A DNA stretch of 64,000 nt from Pseudo-nitzschia pungens. Its lineage: Eukaryota > Bacillariophyta > Bacillariophyceae > Bacillariales > Bacillariaceae. Below the pieces are notes generated by a model. It saw nothing but the letters and a program-made list of their open reading frames with translations. It did no database searches and had not been told where the DNA came from. The translations under genes and the position numbers were made by a program. Shown one piece after another: positions 11,252-21,341 of this stretch. Location of the stretch: contig CM074764.1 in NCBI GenBank assembly GCA_037355855.1, positions 992,001 to 1,056,000 of the forward strand, in the 5' to 3' direction. The number at the start of each line of letters is the position of its first letter. Position 1 is the stretch's first letter.

Positions 11252-11632
11252 CATCCTTCATGCGCCACAACCCGATACGAAATTCATACTCCATACAGCA
11301 GTGCAGTGATAACGAAGAGCATCGCCAAGTCTGCAACCAAAACTCAAGAGAATTACGAAAAATTTCACAAGGAAACTCTACTTCCAACTCGATCAAGGAG
11401 AAGAAATACCATTGTCAAGACGTTGCGATCACGATCTGACCTTCTCAAGATGCCGTCGCACAACGAATCGAATTCCAAGGCGAAAAGAGGCTGCGCCAAT
11501 TTGATCCAACAGGATGATATTATCCAGATTGTTCGTGCAACTTTCATGTCACATGCAAGACCTCACAACGATGGCGTGGATTTCTCCCCCAGGAATCGCA
11601 TAATCGATTCCCTACATGCGTACTGCCGGTAA
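11252..11632 (+). CDS. Possible downstream exon, unknown
   Basis: Open frame of about 125 codons, without ATG until 11450, starting just after a TAG. Its composition (basic, with TRSRRRNT and SRSDLLK stretches) is more protein-like than the surrounding spacer. It begins only 20 bases after the stop of the Gln-rich ORF. It may be a last exon of that gene or a frame-broken continuation. I found no convincing donor and acceptor pair. Confidence 0.25.
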   Translation, partial: HPSCATTRYEIHTPYSSAVITKSIAKSATKTQENYEKFHKETLLPTRSRRRNTIVKTLRSRSDLLKMPSHNESNSKAKRGCANLIQQDDIIQIVRATFMSHARPHNDGVDFSPRNRIIDSLHAYCR

Positions 11633-13054
11633 GGCCTCTGCCAAGAATGACCATATACATATCGCGTCTACCGAGAAATACCCTACATATTAGCATGTTC
11701 TATCGAAGAGCTGCCGTGTTCTACAATTCTACAATTTGAACAAACGGAAGCCCCATTCACAAATTCGATCACAAATTGGTAATCGACAGAATGAGTTTGC
11801 TTGTGCGTGCTGTCGCGCACATACAAAAACGATGCATTACATATTCAAACACACATACATCTAGATTCATGTTTTACAGAAGCAATTATTTTATCTCTCT
11901 ATCCTTCATGTTTCACGACTAGACCACATGTTCCTTGAAATGACTCTTTTTGTATGCTCAAACCCATCCATCATTGGTTTGGAAAGTCAGCTATTCAACA
12001 CAACACTTTGTAAGAGATCGAGTCACGGTTTTCCGGCAAGATAACCAAAGGACGGAACATGGTAGCTTAGTAACTGTATCAACCAGGAACTCGTCATTGT
12101 GTGTAGAGCGGCAGTGACCTCGAACTTTTACTCGTAATAATCTTTCCGTCCTCTCGCACGGATGAGGACTTGGTTTACCCTTCTTCTCAAAAGAGCTTCG
12201 ACATGAATCTTCCGGAAGACACGTGTTTTTTTTTTTTGGTTCATGCCGACTGGAACTTCGTGGAAAACGATTGTTTCTTCTTTATTGTGAGGTTCTTTCC
12301 AGTTTCAAAAAGAATTTGAAAAAGCCTGATAATGTTTCACTTGAAGGGATTGAGGAAACATTTTCATTAGGCTTATATGGCGTATTTTTTGTTCATTGCA
12401 GAAGTTTTTCCTTCGAACTTCCAAATTTGTGCCAGCATGAAACTGCAAGGCTTACTTCGTATTGTTTAACACAGCATGAAACTGCAAGGCTTACTTCGTA
12501 TTGTTTAAAAAGAATCCATTAATACGTAGACCCGTACTACGCGTACTCGTACTTGTAGCTGCAAGAGTGGAATGAATGCATAAGTTTCCCGGAGTGAACA
12601 ACAGAAAAAAATACAACAAATACTAGTAAATAATAATCATAATATCTTATGCGTAGGTATGTCACTGTGCCTTACAGGTAACTTAATCCAGTACTATAAG
12701 AATGAGCGAAATGATGAGGTGGATATACCGTACGTATGTCCATACAAGTATTACGTAGTACGATTCGTACTTGTACTTGAACATCTAAAATAATAATGAT
12801 GTCATCATCAATTTTCAAAAACTGTTATTCGTACTACGATTCCTCAATTATTAGAATCTTTTTGTCCTCTTCACGGACTAATCACTGCAATTGCTTTATT
12901 AATGAACCATACCAGCCAGAAAGGAGACGAGACTCTCCACCCACTTCTCCTGTTTCATTATGGTCGTGGTGGACCCTCTGGACTCCTCCTTAGACTCCTA
13001 CACTTAGTAGTGAGCTTCTCAATATTCTTCTTCAATCATGTTCTATTTATCACT
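11633..13054. other. Intergenic region upstream of the retrotransposon
   Basis: No gene is seen. It holds a 39-bp tandem duplication (12433-12508) and several TACTTCGTA and TACGTACG words. The retrotransposon is inserted at its right end. The sequence on either side of the insertion (before 13055, after 18873) shows no interrupted coding frame. Confidence 0.5.
12433..12508. repeat. 39-bp tandem duplication
   Basis: Two perfect 37-base copies at 12433-12469 and 12472-12508 (period 39). Each contains the spacer word CTTACTTCGTATTGTTTAA. It is a recent local duplication in non-coding DNA. Confidence 0.85.
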
Positions 13055-13059
13055 TCTTG

Positions 13060-13250
13060 TGCCGTGCACCGGAATACAGTCACGAGCCCGTTCGTGATTG
13101 GATTAAGGATAAGGATTGGATTACGATTAGCGAGTCTCTGGAATCGCCGATTTCGAGACTGCTGAATCCAATAGCAGATAGACTAAATGATAGAGCTCAC
13201 AATTTGCATATCACTACTATTTTAATCACTAGTAGACCCGGGGTATGGCA
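13060..13250 (+). repeat. 5' LTR, 191 bp
   Basis: Starts TGCCGTGCACCGG and ends GGGGTATGGCA. By eye it is identical to 18678-18868. It is preceded by the target duplication TCTTG. It is unusually short for a gypsy LTR. Transcription should start within it, but no TATA box is evident. Confidence 0.95.
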
Positions 13251-13997
13251 TGATTTTAAAATCAAGCTGAGCGCTGAAGACCATGAGCAGAAACAACCGA
13301 TCGATCGACCGAAGAGGGATCGACGTCGGAAACTGACAAAAATGGAGGCGCAGAGAAGCAAAGAACAGGGAGAAGGACATCCAGTGTCTGCAGCACTAAG
13401 GAATACCAACCCCAGCAACAGTTAGCTCCATTACAGGGAGCAACTGCAGCAACAGAGACACCTAAGGACCTAAACAGGACCATGGTCGACAACAAAAAAA
13501 AAAAAAAAAAAAATAATCGAAAATAATGAGTGTCGAAAAAGAGACACATAATCCAGTGAATGGACTAATTGGACCAACACTGAGTGGACGGACAGACCAA
13601 AAAGGGTATGTCGACCAAAACCAGAACATATAAATATCCGGACAGGTATAAAATAAATACCTAAACACCACTAAATCCCACGGGAGACAGGAAGTGGGAC
13701 CGGCCCGGTGATTGCTTAATAGGGAAGCAACGCCGGAGAACCACGGGAATCGAATCCCACGAAATAAAAACAGAAACAACTCCGGAGAACCACAGGATTC
13801 CCGGGAACTAAAGAGAGAAACAACTCCCACCACTGGACAAGCCTAAAGCAAAATCAGTTACAACACGGGATATCGTGTAGACAAAGAGAAAACTGGAGCA
13901 AACTGAAACAACCACTTTTTGCTCATTTCCACCCCAAATAGCAACTTACAGAAATACTGTAACTAAACTAAAGTAAATAAAAAGAAACTGATTAACC
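13251..13997 (+). other. Retrotransposon leader
   Basis: Sequence between the 5' LTR and gag. No TGG-starting primer-binding site follows the LTR. Instead there is a perfect 12-base palindrome, GATTTTAAAATC (13252-13263). A run of 20 A lies at 13494-13513, and a GGAGAACCAC motif is repeated at about 13733 and 13784. Short upstream ORFs overlap it but look non-functional. It presumably holds packaging signals. Confidence 0.6.
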
Positions 13998-15395
13998 ATG
14001 GCGTCTAAAGGAACTAAACAGAAACCCTTCAACTTTACACGAGAGGACTGGCCGGAAGATGCCACCACCGTGAAAATGAGTATCGACTCAGAAAAAGGAG
14101 GGGTAGCATTCAGTGACTATCTGAAGGTACTCACTGGCACTGAAAGACCGGAACTCTTTATCATCTGGAAAAGAGACTTTGACCAGAAAATTGCTGGCAA
14201 TGACAAACTCCAAGGAGACCAGAAACTGGACGTCCTCCAGAGGGTCCTCTCCAACGAGGCACTCTCTATCGTCCAAATGACTCTAGGCCGGTCCTACTAT
14301 GCCGAACCAGGTCACAAGACACACAACAACAAACTGGTCCAAAAACGGATCCAAAAGGTCGAAACAACCGACCTAACCACAGAAGCTCCCGCTGGCACGA
14401 CCAAGGAGCCAGTCGAAGGGAACTCCACCCAAAAGACCGACAAACCGACTGCCACGGCAAAATCGGACGAGGAAACGGAGCCCGAGGACCTCGGCACTCC
14501 AATCCCCAAAAAGAAGGTACCCGATGCCCTCACAAAGTACTACCAATCAGAGGAGTACAAAAAGGATGTCATTGAGGAATGCATGTACGCCCTCAAGCTG
14601 AAAGTCTTTGGCAATGACATGAACGGGAAACGCTCGTACATCCTCCTCCGCCGCTTTATGCGGGGGATGCGAGTCGACATGAAACACGGCATCCGAGCCT
14701 GGGCCAACCGAATGGCCGAACTACAAAGCTATCTACCAGAATGTCTCTGGGAAAGTGGCGCCGCCACAGGAATGGCACCTTCCAGCTTCACTCACGACGA
14801 GATGAAGGAAATCCTGGACACCAGCATGACCCACACCCAGAGGGACAAACTGGAACACATTGGATGGGATGTCTTTGCCCATTCCTTCAACACCACGATC
14901 GACAAACTCGAAAACTTGGAAACCACCATCCGAAACGAAGAAGAACTTCGCAAACGGATCACCGAACTGGAAAAACAACACGGTGGCACCAAGAAGAACT
15001 CCAAGGCCACTTCTGGGGGAGGAAACAGCAAGTCTCCCAACAAAAAGAAGCGCCCAATGGACAACAATAAGCAACTTTGCAAAATCTGTGGCAAGACCCA
15101 CGCCGGCAAATGCTGGAAACTAACCGGAGGACCACCCAAGAAGGGGAAATTCGACCGGGAAACCATCAATCTGCTCAAGGAGCATTTTGTGGCAAAAGAA
15201 GACTCGGACAACGAGCAACACTCCAAACCCCACTGGGGAAGGAACCTCTCCAACCACGAGTACTCCTATGTACTGGCCACGGCCCAAGCTGATCATGAAG
15301 TCTCTGACGACGAGATTGATATCTCCGACAGGGACCTCAAGGAGTACCGGAGAAAATACAGAAAAACCTTCAAGAAGAAAGGATCCCACAAATGA
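13998..15395 (+). CDS. gag: Retrotransposon Gag
   Basis: Structural protein of the element, 465 residues. It begins at an ATG in an ACCATGG context. The N-terminal two thirds is a helical capsid-like region, with a Lys/Thr/Pro-rich disordered stretch around 120-170. A coiled-coil-like segment with many Glu/Lys lies near 300-330. One zinc knuckle follows with ligands C361, C364, H368 and C372 (C-x2-C-x3-H-x3-C, one residue shorter in each of the last two gaps than the standard knuckle). The tail is acidic then basic. The stop TGA (15393-15395) is immediately followed, in the same frame, by the ATG of pol, so Gag and Pol are separated by one codon. Confidence 0.9.
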   Translation: MASKGTKQKPFNFTREDWPEDATTVKMSIDSEKGGVAFSDYLKVLTGTERPELFIIWKRDFDQKIAGNDKLQGDQKLDVLQRVLSNEALSIVQMTLGRSYYAEPGHKTHNNKLVQKRIQKVETTDLTTEAPAGTTKEPVEGNSTQKTDKPTATAKSDEETEPEDLGTPIPKKKVPDALTKYYQSEEYKKDVIEECMYALKLKVFGNDMNGKRSYILLRRFMRGMRVDMKHGIRAWANRMAELQSYLPECLWESGAATGMAPSSFTHDEMKEILDTSMTHTQRDKLEHIGWDVFAHSFNTTIDKLENLETTIRNEEELRKRITELEKQHGGTKKNSKATSGGGNSKSPNKKKRPMDNNKQLCKICGKTHAGKCWKLTGGPPKKGKFDRETINLLKEHFVAKEDSDNEQHSKPHWGRNLSNHEYSYVLATAQADHEVSDDEIDISDRDLKEYRRKYRKTFKKKGSHK

Positions 15396-18300
15396 ATGGC
15401 CGACACCATCCACACCGGACCACGCATAATCAACCGATTTGCAGATGTCTGTGTGGAGGTGTTGGACCACAAGGGAAGGGGGAGGATGCTCCGGGGCCTT
15501 CTGGACTCAGGATGCTCCAAGTCCATAATCCTAAAACACTTTGTCGACCGAAGTCAACTTACGAACCGGGACCAACGATCTGTTACCTATAATACCTATG
15601 GGGGCAAATTTCGAACAAAGTCTGCGGCTTCAGTGGGACTAAGGCTGATAGAATTCTCAAACTCAAAGACCATTAAATGGACCTTCCAAGTGGATGAGTA
15701 CCATCACCACGAGGAGGTGCCCTATGACATGATCATAGGATCCGACCTGATGGCACAAATGGGACTGGATATCAAATACAGCTCCCAGACAATCACATGG
15801 CAGGGTGACTCCATCCCCATGAAGGGAATGGGGGAGCTCTCCGACCCGGACAAATGTGAGGCAGTATTCTTTGCCAACACCCAAAGTCCAATCCTCCAAC
15901 AGGAGGAGGAAAGGCAAGCCAAAATTCTGGACGCAGACTACTCCAAAGTAGATATAGACTCCATGGTCAATGACCTGGATATCACAGACGCGTCTAAGGG
16001 AGCCTTGAAGAACACATTGAAGAAGTTCCCTACACTCTTCGGAGGGGGTCTGGGACTGCTCAAGAACATTGAACCGGTATCTATCGAACTCCAACCAGGC
16101 GTTAAACCGGTCCGGCAGAGGTACTACTCCGTACCCCATGCCTTTGAACAAGCACTCCGGAAGGAAATCAACAGGCTCTGTGATATCGGAGTCCTGGAGA
16201 AACTTCCACATGATGATGACTCACCATGGGCATCTCCCACCTTTTGTCAACCCAAAAAGACAGGGGACATTCGCGTGCTCACGGACTTCCGTAAAATGAA
16301 TGCAGCCATTCAAAGGAAGCCGTTCCCACTACCACGAATAGGGGAAACAATCCAACGTCTGCAGAAATTCAAATCTGCGACAGCTCTGGACCTCTCTCAA
16401 GGCTATTACACCATACCCATTTGTAAGAAGAGCCAGAAAATCTGCTCCACAATCCTACCATGGGGGAAGTATGCCTACAAGCGATTGGCTATGGGGATCG
16501 CATGCGCACCGGATATCTTCCAGTCCGTCATGATGACCCTACTCGGCGACCTGGACTATGTCCTCGTCTACATCGACGACATCTTAATCATCCAACGCGA
16601 GGGGGAGTCTGAACAGGATCACCTCGACAAAATCGATACAGTCCTACAGAGACTGGATGACGCGGGCTTTCGAGCCAACCTAAGAAAATCCTTCTTCATG
16701 CAAAAAGAAGTGGAATATCTGGGATTCCTCTTAACAACAGAGGGCATCCAACCCCAGCCAAAGAAGCTGGAGGCGATGAAGCGCCTGGAGGCCCCCAAGA
16801 ACACCAAGCAACTCAAGATGTTCCTTGGGATGGTCAATTTTTACAGGGACATGTGGAAGCGCCGCTCCCACATCCTTGCTCCCCTCAACAAGCTCGCAGG
16901 AAAGAAGGGCAAAATGAACTGGTACTGGGGACCAGCAGAGCAGAAAGCTTTCATGGAGGCGAAGAGGATGCTCGCCGATGAAGCGAAACTCGCATTCCCG
17001 GATTTTACGAAACCATTTCATCTCTACTCAGACGCCAGCGACAGGCAGCTCGGCGCAACCGTATGCCAAGATGGCAAACCCCTTGGTTTCTACACAAGGA
17101 AACTGAACTCAGCGCAGCTCAACTACACTGTCGGGGAAAAAGAACTCCTTGGTATAGTGGAAGGCTTAAAAGCGTTCGAAGGAATCCTACGGGGACAAGA
17201 TGTGACCATCCACACAGACCACCTGAACCTGCTATACCAGCAGATGCCTACACAACGAATGGTACGATGGCGACTTCTCATGGAGGAGTTCCATCCGATA
17301 GTCAAACACGTGGCTGGCAAAGAAAATGATGCAGCAGACGCGTTGTCCCGACTGGACATCACAGATGACCCAGCAGACATGGTGGAATGGCTACCACCAA
17401 ATAAACCCCTCACCTACGCGGATGAGGAAGCGCACCTCCGGCAACTCCTATTCCCACTTGGAGAAACACCGGAAGAATTCCAGGGCAATAGTGCATTCCC
17501 ACTTGCTCCGGACATGATTCAGTTCTACCAACAGAAGGACACGGAAATCATGAATGCTTTGGAAAAAGACAAAGGCCTAACCACCAAAAATGTGGAAGGT
17601 TTCAGTCTCATCCACAAAGAAGGCAAAATCCTGATTCCCGACAAGCTCAAACAAAGAGTGATGGAGTGGTACCACACCATGTTGGTACACCCGGGAGAAA
17701 AGAGAATGGAACAGAGCATACGCTCAGTCTTCACCTGGAAAGGCCTACGAAAGGACGTCCAGGACCTCTGTAAGCACTGTCACACGTGCCAGATGTTTAA
17801 AAAGAGTGGCCGGAAGAAGTATGGACTACTACCGGAAAAAGCAGCTGAGGTCATCAAATGGCAAAGGGTCAATGTGGACCTCTGGGGACCTGCAACTGTT
17901 CACAATAAAAATGGTAAAGACTACCAAATCCATGTCCTCACCATGGTGGATCCAGTGACCGGATGGTTTGAACTGGCTCACCTGAAGGACTCCCCAAACG
18001 CAGCAGAAACTCAACGATTGTTGGACAGTACATGGCTGGCAAGATATCCGCGCCCAAAAGAAATTGGCTTTGATGGTGGGAGTGAGTTCAAAGCAGAGTT
18101 CCAAGAGCTCTGCGAGAACATGGGGATGAAAAGAAAGCCCAGTGGGGCATGGAATCCGCAATCCAACTCAGTGTTGGAAAGGATCCACCAGGTACTAAAG
18201 GATTGTTTGTTATCCTTCAACCTGGAAAACAGGGACCTCCACGAGAAGGACCCTTTTGAGGAATTCACCACCAAGGCAGCATATGCCATCAGAAGTGCCA

Positions 18301-18659
18301 TCCACACCACCCTGGGGTACTCCCCAGCGCAACTGGTGTTTGGTAGAGACATGTTCATGCCGGTGAACTTCCCAGTGGATTGGGAAGCAATCCAAGCACG
18401 GAAGCAGAAAAGCATCCACAAGAGCAACATCAGGGAGAACCAGAAGAGGATTCCCCATGTCTACAAAGAAGGAGACTATGTCACCCTGGAAAGGAAGGGC
18501 ATCATTCCAAAACTATCCTTCCCACGGCAAGGACCTTACAAGGTGCTCAAGGCCCATGATAATGGAACTGTAACTATTGAAACTGCTCCCTTTGTAACCG
18601 ACCGGGTTAACATTAGGAGAGTGCACCCCTATTATTGCAGGAATAGCATTGAATCGTAA
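15396..18659 (+). CDS. pol: Retrotransposon Pol polyprotein (PR-RT-RH-IN)
   Basis: 1087-residue polyprotein. An aspartic protease with GLLDSGCSKSI lies near residues 30-41. The reverse transcriptase has LDLSQGYYTIP and the catalytic YIDDIL at about 392. RNase H begins with LYSDASDRQLGA (about 545) and continues through TDHLNLLY. The integrase has a His/Cys zinc finger (H-x-M-L-V-H ... CKHCHTC, about 760-800), then D (NVDLWG, about 829), D (FDGGSEF, about 893) and E (NSVLERIH, about 925) of the DDE core. The C-terminus (VTLERKG ... RRVHPYY) is an SH3-like tail without a clear chromodomain. No internal stop or frameshift is present. The ATG abuts the Gag stop, so Pol may be made by TGA readthrough or by reinitiation. 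Confidence 0.95.
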   Translation: MADTIHTGPRIINRFADVCVEVLDHKGRGRMLRGLLDSGCSKSIILKHFVDRSQLTNRDQRSVTYNTYGGKFRTKSAASVGLRLIEFSNSKTIKWTFQVDEYHHHEEVPYDMIIGSDLMAQMGLDIKYSSQTITWQGDSIPMKGMGELSDPDKCEAVFFANTQSPILQQEEERQAKILDADYSKVDIDSMVNDLDITDASKGALKNTLKKFPTLFGGGLGLLKNIEPVSIELQPGVKPVRQRYYSVPHAFEQALRKEINRLCDIGVLEKLPHDDDSPWASPTFCQPKKTGDIRVLTDFRKMNAAIQRKPFPLPRIGETIQRLQKFKSATALDLSQGYYTIPICKKSQKICSTILPWGKYAYKRLAMGIACAPDIFQSVMMTLLGDLDYVLVYIDDILIIQREGESEQDHLDKIDTVLQRLDDAGFRANLRKSFFMQKEVEYLGFLLTTEGIQPQPKKLEAMKRLEAPKNTKQLKMFLGMVNFYRDMWKRRSHILAPLNKLAGKKGKMNWYWGPAEQKAFMEAKRMLADEAKLAFPDFTKPFHLYSDASDRQLGATVCQDGKPLGFYTRKLNSAQLNYTVGEKELLGIVEGLKAFEGILRGQDVTIHTDHLNLLYQQMPTQRMVRWRLLMEEFHPIVKHVAGKENDAADALSRLDITDDPADMVEWLPPNKPLTYADEEAHLRQLLFPLGETPEEFQGNSAFPLAPDMIQFYQQKDTEIMNALEKDKGLTTKNVEGFSLIHKEGKILIPDKLKQRVMEWYHTMLVHPGEKRMEQSIRSVFTWKGLRKDVQDLCKHCHTCQMFKKSGRKKYGLLPEKAAEVIKWQRVNVDLWGPATVHNKNGKDYQIHVLTMVDPVTGWFELAHLKDSPNAAETQRLLDSTWLARYPRPKEIGFDGGSEFKAEFQELCENMGMKRKPSGAWNPQSNSVLERIHQVLKDCLLSFNLENRDLHEKDPFEEFTTKAAYAIRSAIHTTLGYSPAQLVFGRDMFMPVNFPVDWEAIQARKQKSIHKSNIRENQKRIPHVYKEGDYVTLERKGIIPKLSFPRQGPYKVLKAHDNGTVTIETAPFVTDRVNIRRVHPYYCRNSIES

Positions 18660-18677
18660 CAGTACCATGGAGGAGCA

Positions 18678-18868
18678 TGCCGTGCACCGGAATACAGTCA
18701 CGAGCCCGTTCGTGATTGGATTAAGGATAAGGATTGGATTACGATTAGCGAGTCTCTGGAATCGCCGATTTCGAGACTGCTGAATCCAATAGCAGATAGA
18801 CTAAATGATAGAGCTCACAATTTGCATATCACTACTATTTTAATCACTAGTAGACCCGGGGTATGGCA
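18678..18868 (+). repeat. 3' LTR, 191 bp
   Basis: Identical by eye to 13060-13250 and followed by the target duplication TCTTG at 18869-18873. The purine stretch GGAGGAG at 18670-18675, directly before it, is the only candidate polypurine tract and is short. Confidence 0.95.
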
Positions 18869-18873
18869 TCTTG

Positions 18874-19409
18874 TATTCCCAAAAAAGCTACCAGCAAATA
18901 CCTGTGACCAGACTTGTTTGAGTTGCACTTTTGCAACCCTGCAAATTTTTGTTGCCAAGCCATTATTTGAAAATGAGGATTCTGATGGTGAAGTGTTTCA
19001 CGTCCTCAATCTCCACTTGCACTGTTCAATGTCGCGTTCTTGCAATGACGCGGGGGAAGGGGGGAAAGAAGCCGAAATCTTAAAGCTACAAACATACGAG
19101 CGATTGTCGCGTAAGATGCAGCACGAACAAGCTGGTAGTGGTGCAGCAGAATTTGATCTCCTGTGTCGTCCGGCTGGAACAATCTCCTCGATATCGAGGA
19201 CACAGCTAGCTAGAATAGAATGATGACAACCAAAACGTACCGCATTTCGGTCCCATAAGAAATGTTTGGGATATTATGCTTCCTATCTCCACACCAAAAC
19301 GGCATCAGGTGCAGTTCCAACCAATGCTCCGTACGACGCATATATGGTAGAACACCAACACTCGTATTCCACAAACACGATGCGGTATCTGCCAAACCAA
19401 CCATATACG
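18874..19409. other. Intergenic region after the retrotransposon
   Basis: No gene is seen. ORFs here (18822-19223 plus, 19006-19203 minus) have no coding character. It forms the 3' flank of the minus-strand dioxygenase-like gene. Confidence 0.45.
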
Positions 19410-21341
19410 CTAGCAATTGTTTTGGGATTGAATCGTTTTCACCGGTTCTACGGAAAACCGAAAGGGTCGATGGGGATCATTGACTCCATCTCGGAAGGAG
19501 GTCGGAACGACCCATCGAACCTTCTTTTGGGGATAGCGCCTTCGCAGCGCGTCGCCCATCAGTGGAACGCGAATGGTCGCTCCGTCCTTCGGGACCGCTC
19601 CCTCGCCGCTGGGGGTGGTGGCATCATAGTCATCATCATCATCACCACCACCAACCTCATCCGAATGAACGTGGATCGGGGCGAGCTTCCATGTGTTCCG
19701 CGGTTGGCAGCGCACAGCGGAATAGACCACGGGTGTATCGTTGCCATTGCCATTGCCGTCGCCTTCACCGTCCGCTTCCCCGCCAAACTTTTCGCGCCAG
19801 CTCTCCAACCTGTCCGCCTTTTGCTGCCTGGCGTACTCGACCATGCCCTTCACAAATGCCTCGTCGACCTCCACTCCGCTGTCCGCAATGTCCGCGCTGC
19901 TCATCATCATTTCGACGAGTTCGGCATCGGATTGAACACGGAACATGGGATCGGGATGGACGCCGATGGGTCCCTGGGAAGCGGAGCTCTCGGCTGCTTT
20001 GTCGTCGTCGTCATCGTCCGCGGTGGCGTACCAGGTATTGAAGAGAACCACGGAACGCTCGTCGTCGTTGTCGTCGTCTTCGTCGTAATCATCGTCGTAG
20101 TCCCAATCTTCTTCTTCTCCGTCTGATTCGTTGTCGTCGCCGTCGTCGTCGTCGTTCGTCTCCTCCCCGCAGTGGCTAGTGGCGGAGAACCACACGTCCG
20201 CCGGTTTGGGGACCGCGTGCAGAGCGCTGCCGGGAAACCGCAAGACCCGTCCGGGAATGGACGGAATCGTCACCACCGAAGCGATCTCGTCCGCGATCGT
20301 GGCTTGGTCCCTGTCCGAGGGAGGAAAGACGCAGGTCGGTCCGCGGCCCAGCGTCGGCACGGTCAGGTAGAGGACGTGGCCAAAGGTGGGATAGCGAAAG
20401 GCATCGGCATCGGCATCGGCATAAGCATGGGCATCGGCTGCGGCATCCCCGGTGGCGTGGTTGGCCCCCTGAAGCTTCCGATTCTTGCACCATCGCTCGA
20501 AAAAGACCTCGTCGACGTCCGCGTGGGCTTCCAGGTTGAGGTGCTCCTGCCGGCACCAGTACTCGACGACCACGTCCCGGGTGGGTGCGGTGTCGGGGTG
20601 GCTCTCGTAGTAGGCTTCCAGGAAGGAATCCAGGGCCTGTTCCAGCGGTGTCAGCTGGTCTTGGGTCGCGTGCTGCTCCCGGTTCGCTCGGCGGTGCACA
20701 AAGACGGACGAGCCGTCGAGGCTATCGTCCTCTTCGTCTTCTTTTTCTTGATCCTCCTGTAGCTCTTCGTTATTGTCGTTGTCGTTGTCATCGTCCAAAT
20801 CGTCTTCGTCATAATAGTCTCCCTCTTCGTCCGTCGTCCGTTCGGAGTGATCGATAGCGAGCTCGTGGAGATATTCGCACACCTCTGCGGAAAACACCCC
20901 GTCCCATACCTCTACCGATCGATCCTCGGTGGCACGAGTTTGGGGAATATTGCTAGGATTCCTATCATTATTCTTATCATTATTCTTGTTGGTTGCGATC
21001 GCTGTGGCATCCGAACTCTCGGAAGCAACATCGCCGGCATCTGTGGCGTCGCTCGCAGCCGTGAGTGCGGATCTGGAAGCAACGATGGGAATCGGACGCG
21101 CCAAGCGATCGGTTCCCGTTGGTGTCCGTGTCCATCTCTGCAGGGAGCGGTAGAACGAAGGCGATCGCGACGACGAAGGGGAAAAGGCATCGGCAACAAA
21201 GAATCGTGTGGGAACCGATCCACAGGTATCGATATCGATACCGATATCGATACCGATCTCGTGGTTGAAGCCAACTATAATAGCGTTACGAGAGTTCCAT
21301 ATCGAAGTAACTGCTAGAAGCAACGGCAGGAAAAGCCTCAT
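19410..21341 (-). CDS. 2OG-Fe(II) dioxygenase-like protein
   Basis: About 643 residues from the ATG at 21341; an ATG at 21425 in the same frame would add 28. The chosen start gives MRLFLPLLLAVTS, a good signal-peptide core. A VADAFSP motif about 50 residues later recalls the plastid cleavage motif of diatoms, but lies further in than usual. The fold is suggested by an H-x-D pair (EAHADVDE), a distal His in RVLRFPGSALHAVP and an Arg in ERSVVLFNTWY about 54 residues later. This is the order of prolyl-4-hydroxylase-like 2-oxoglutarate/Fe(II) oxygenases. Three very acidic Asp/Glu inserts interrupt the domain. The product would hydroxylate or oxidise an unknown substrate in the secretory system or plastid. 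The large inserts make the family call moderate. Confidence 0.6.
   Translation of the reverse strand: MRLFLPLLLAVTSIWNSRNAIIVGFNHEIGIDIGIDIDTCGSVPTRFFVADAFSPSSSRSPSFYRSLQRWTRTPTGTDRLARPIPIVASRSALTAASDATDAGDVASESSDATAIATNKNNDKNNDRNPSNIPQTRATEDRSVEVWDGVFSAEVCEYLHELAIDHSERTTDEEGDYYDEDDLDDDNDNDNNEELQEDQEKEDEEDDSLDGSSVFVHRRANREQHATQDQLTPLEQALDSFLEAYYESHPDTAPTRDVVVEYWCRQEHLNLEAHADVDEVFFERWCKNRKLQGANHATGDAAADAHAYADADADAFRYPTFGHVLYLTVPTLGRGPTCVFPPSDRDQATIADEIASVVTIPSIPGRVLRFPGSALHAVPKPADVWFSATSHCGEETNDDDDGDDNESDGEEEDWDYDDDYDEDDDNDDERSVVLFNTWYATADDDDDDKAAESSASQGPIGVHPDPMFRVQSDAELVEMMMSSADIADSGVEVDEAFVKGMVEYARQQKADRLESWREKFGGEADGEGDGNGNGNDTPVVYSAVRCQPRNTWKLAPIHVHSDEVGGGDDDDDYDATTPSGEGAVPKDGATIRVPLMGDALRRRYPQKKVRWVVPTSFRDGVNDPHRPFRFSVEPVKTIQSQNNC

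Larger units (their letters stand above)
13060..18868 (+). mobile_element. Intact Ty3/gypsy LTR retrotransposon
   Basis: Complete element of 5.8 kb: 191-bp LTRs at both ends (TG...CA) that look identical base for base; a 5-bp target duplication TCTTG at 13055-13059 and 18869-18873; a 747-bp leader; and intact gag and pol. Domain order in pol is protease, reverse transcriptase, RNase H, integrase, which defines the Ty3/gypsy (Metaviridae) group as opposed to Copia. There is no envelope-like ORF. Identical LTRs and undamaged ORFs imply very recent insertion and possible present activity. Confidence 0.95.

Noticed and set aside
12430..12510. CRISPR-like direct repeats
   Set aside because: Only two adjacent copies with no spacer; a simple tandem duplication, and the DNA is eukaryotic.
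13740..13760. GGGAATCGAATCCC palindrome in the retrotransposon leader, resembling a tRNA T-arm
   Set aside because: No cloverleaf around it; it lies within the element's leader.
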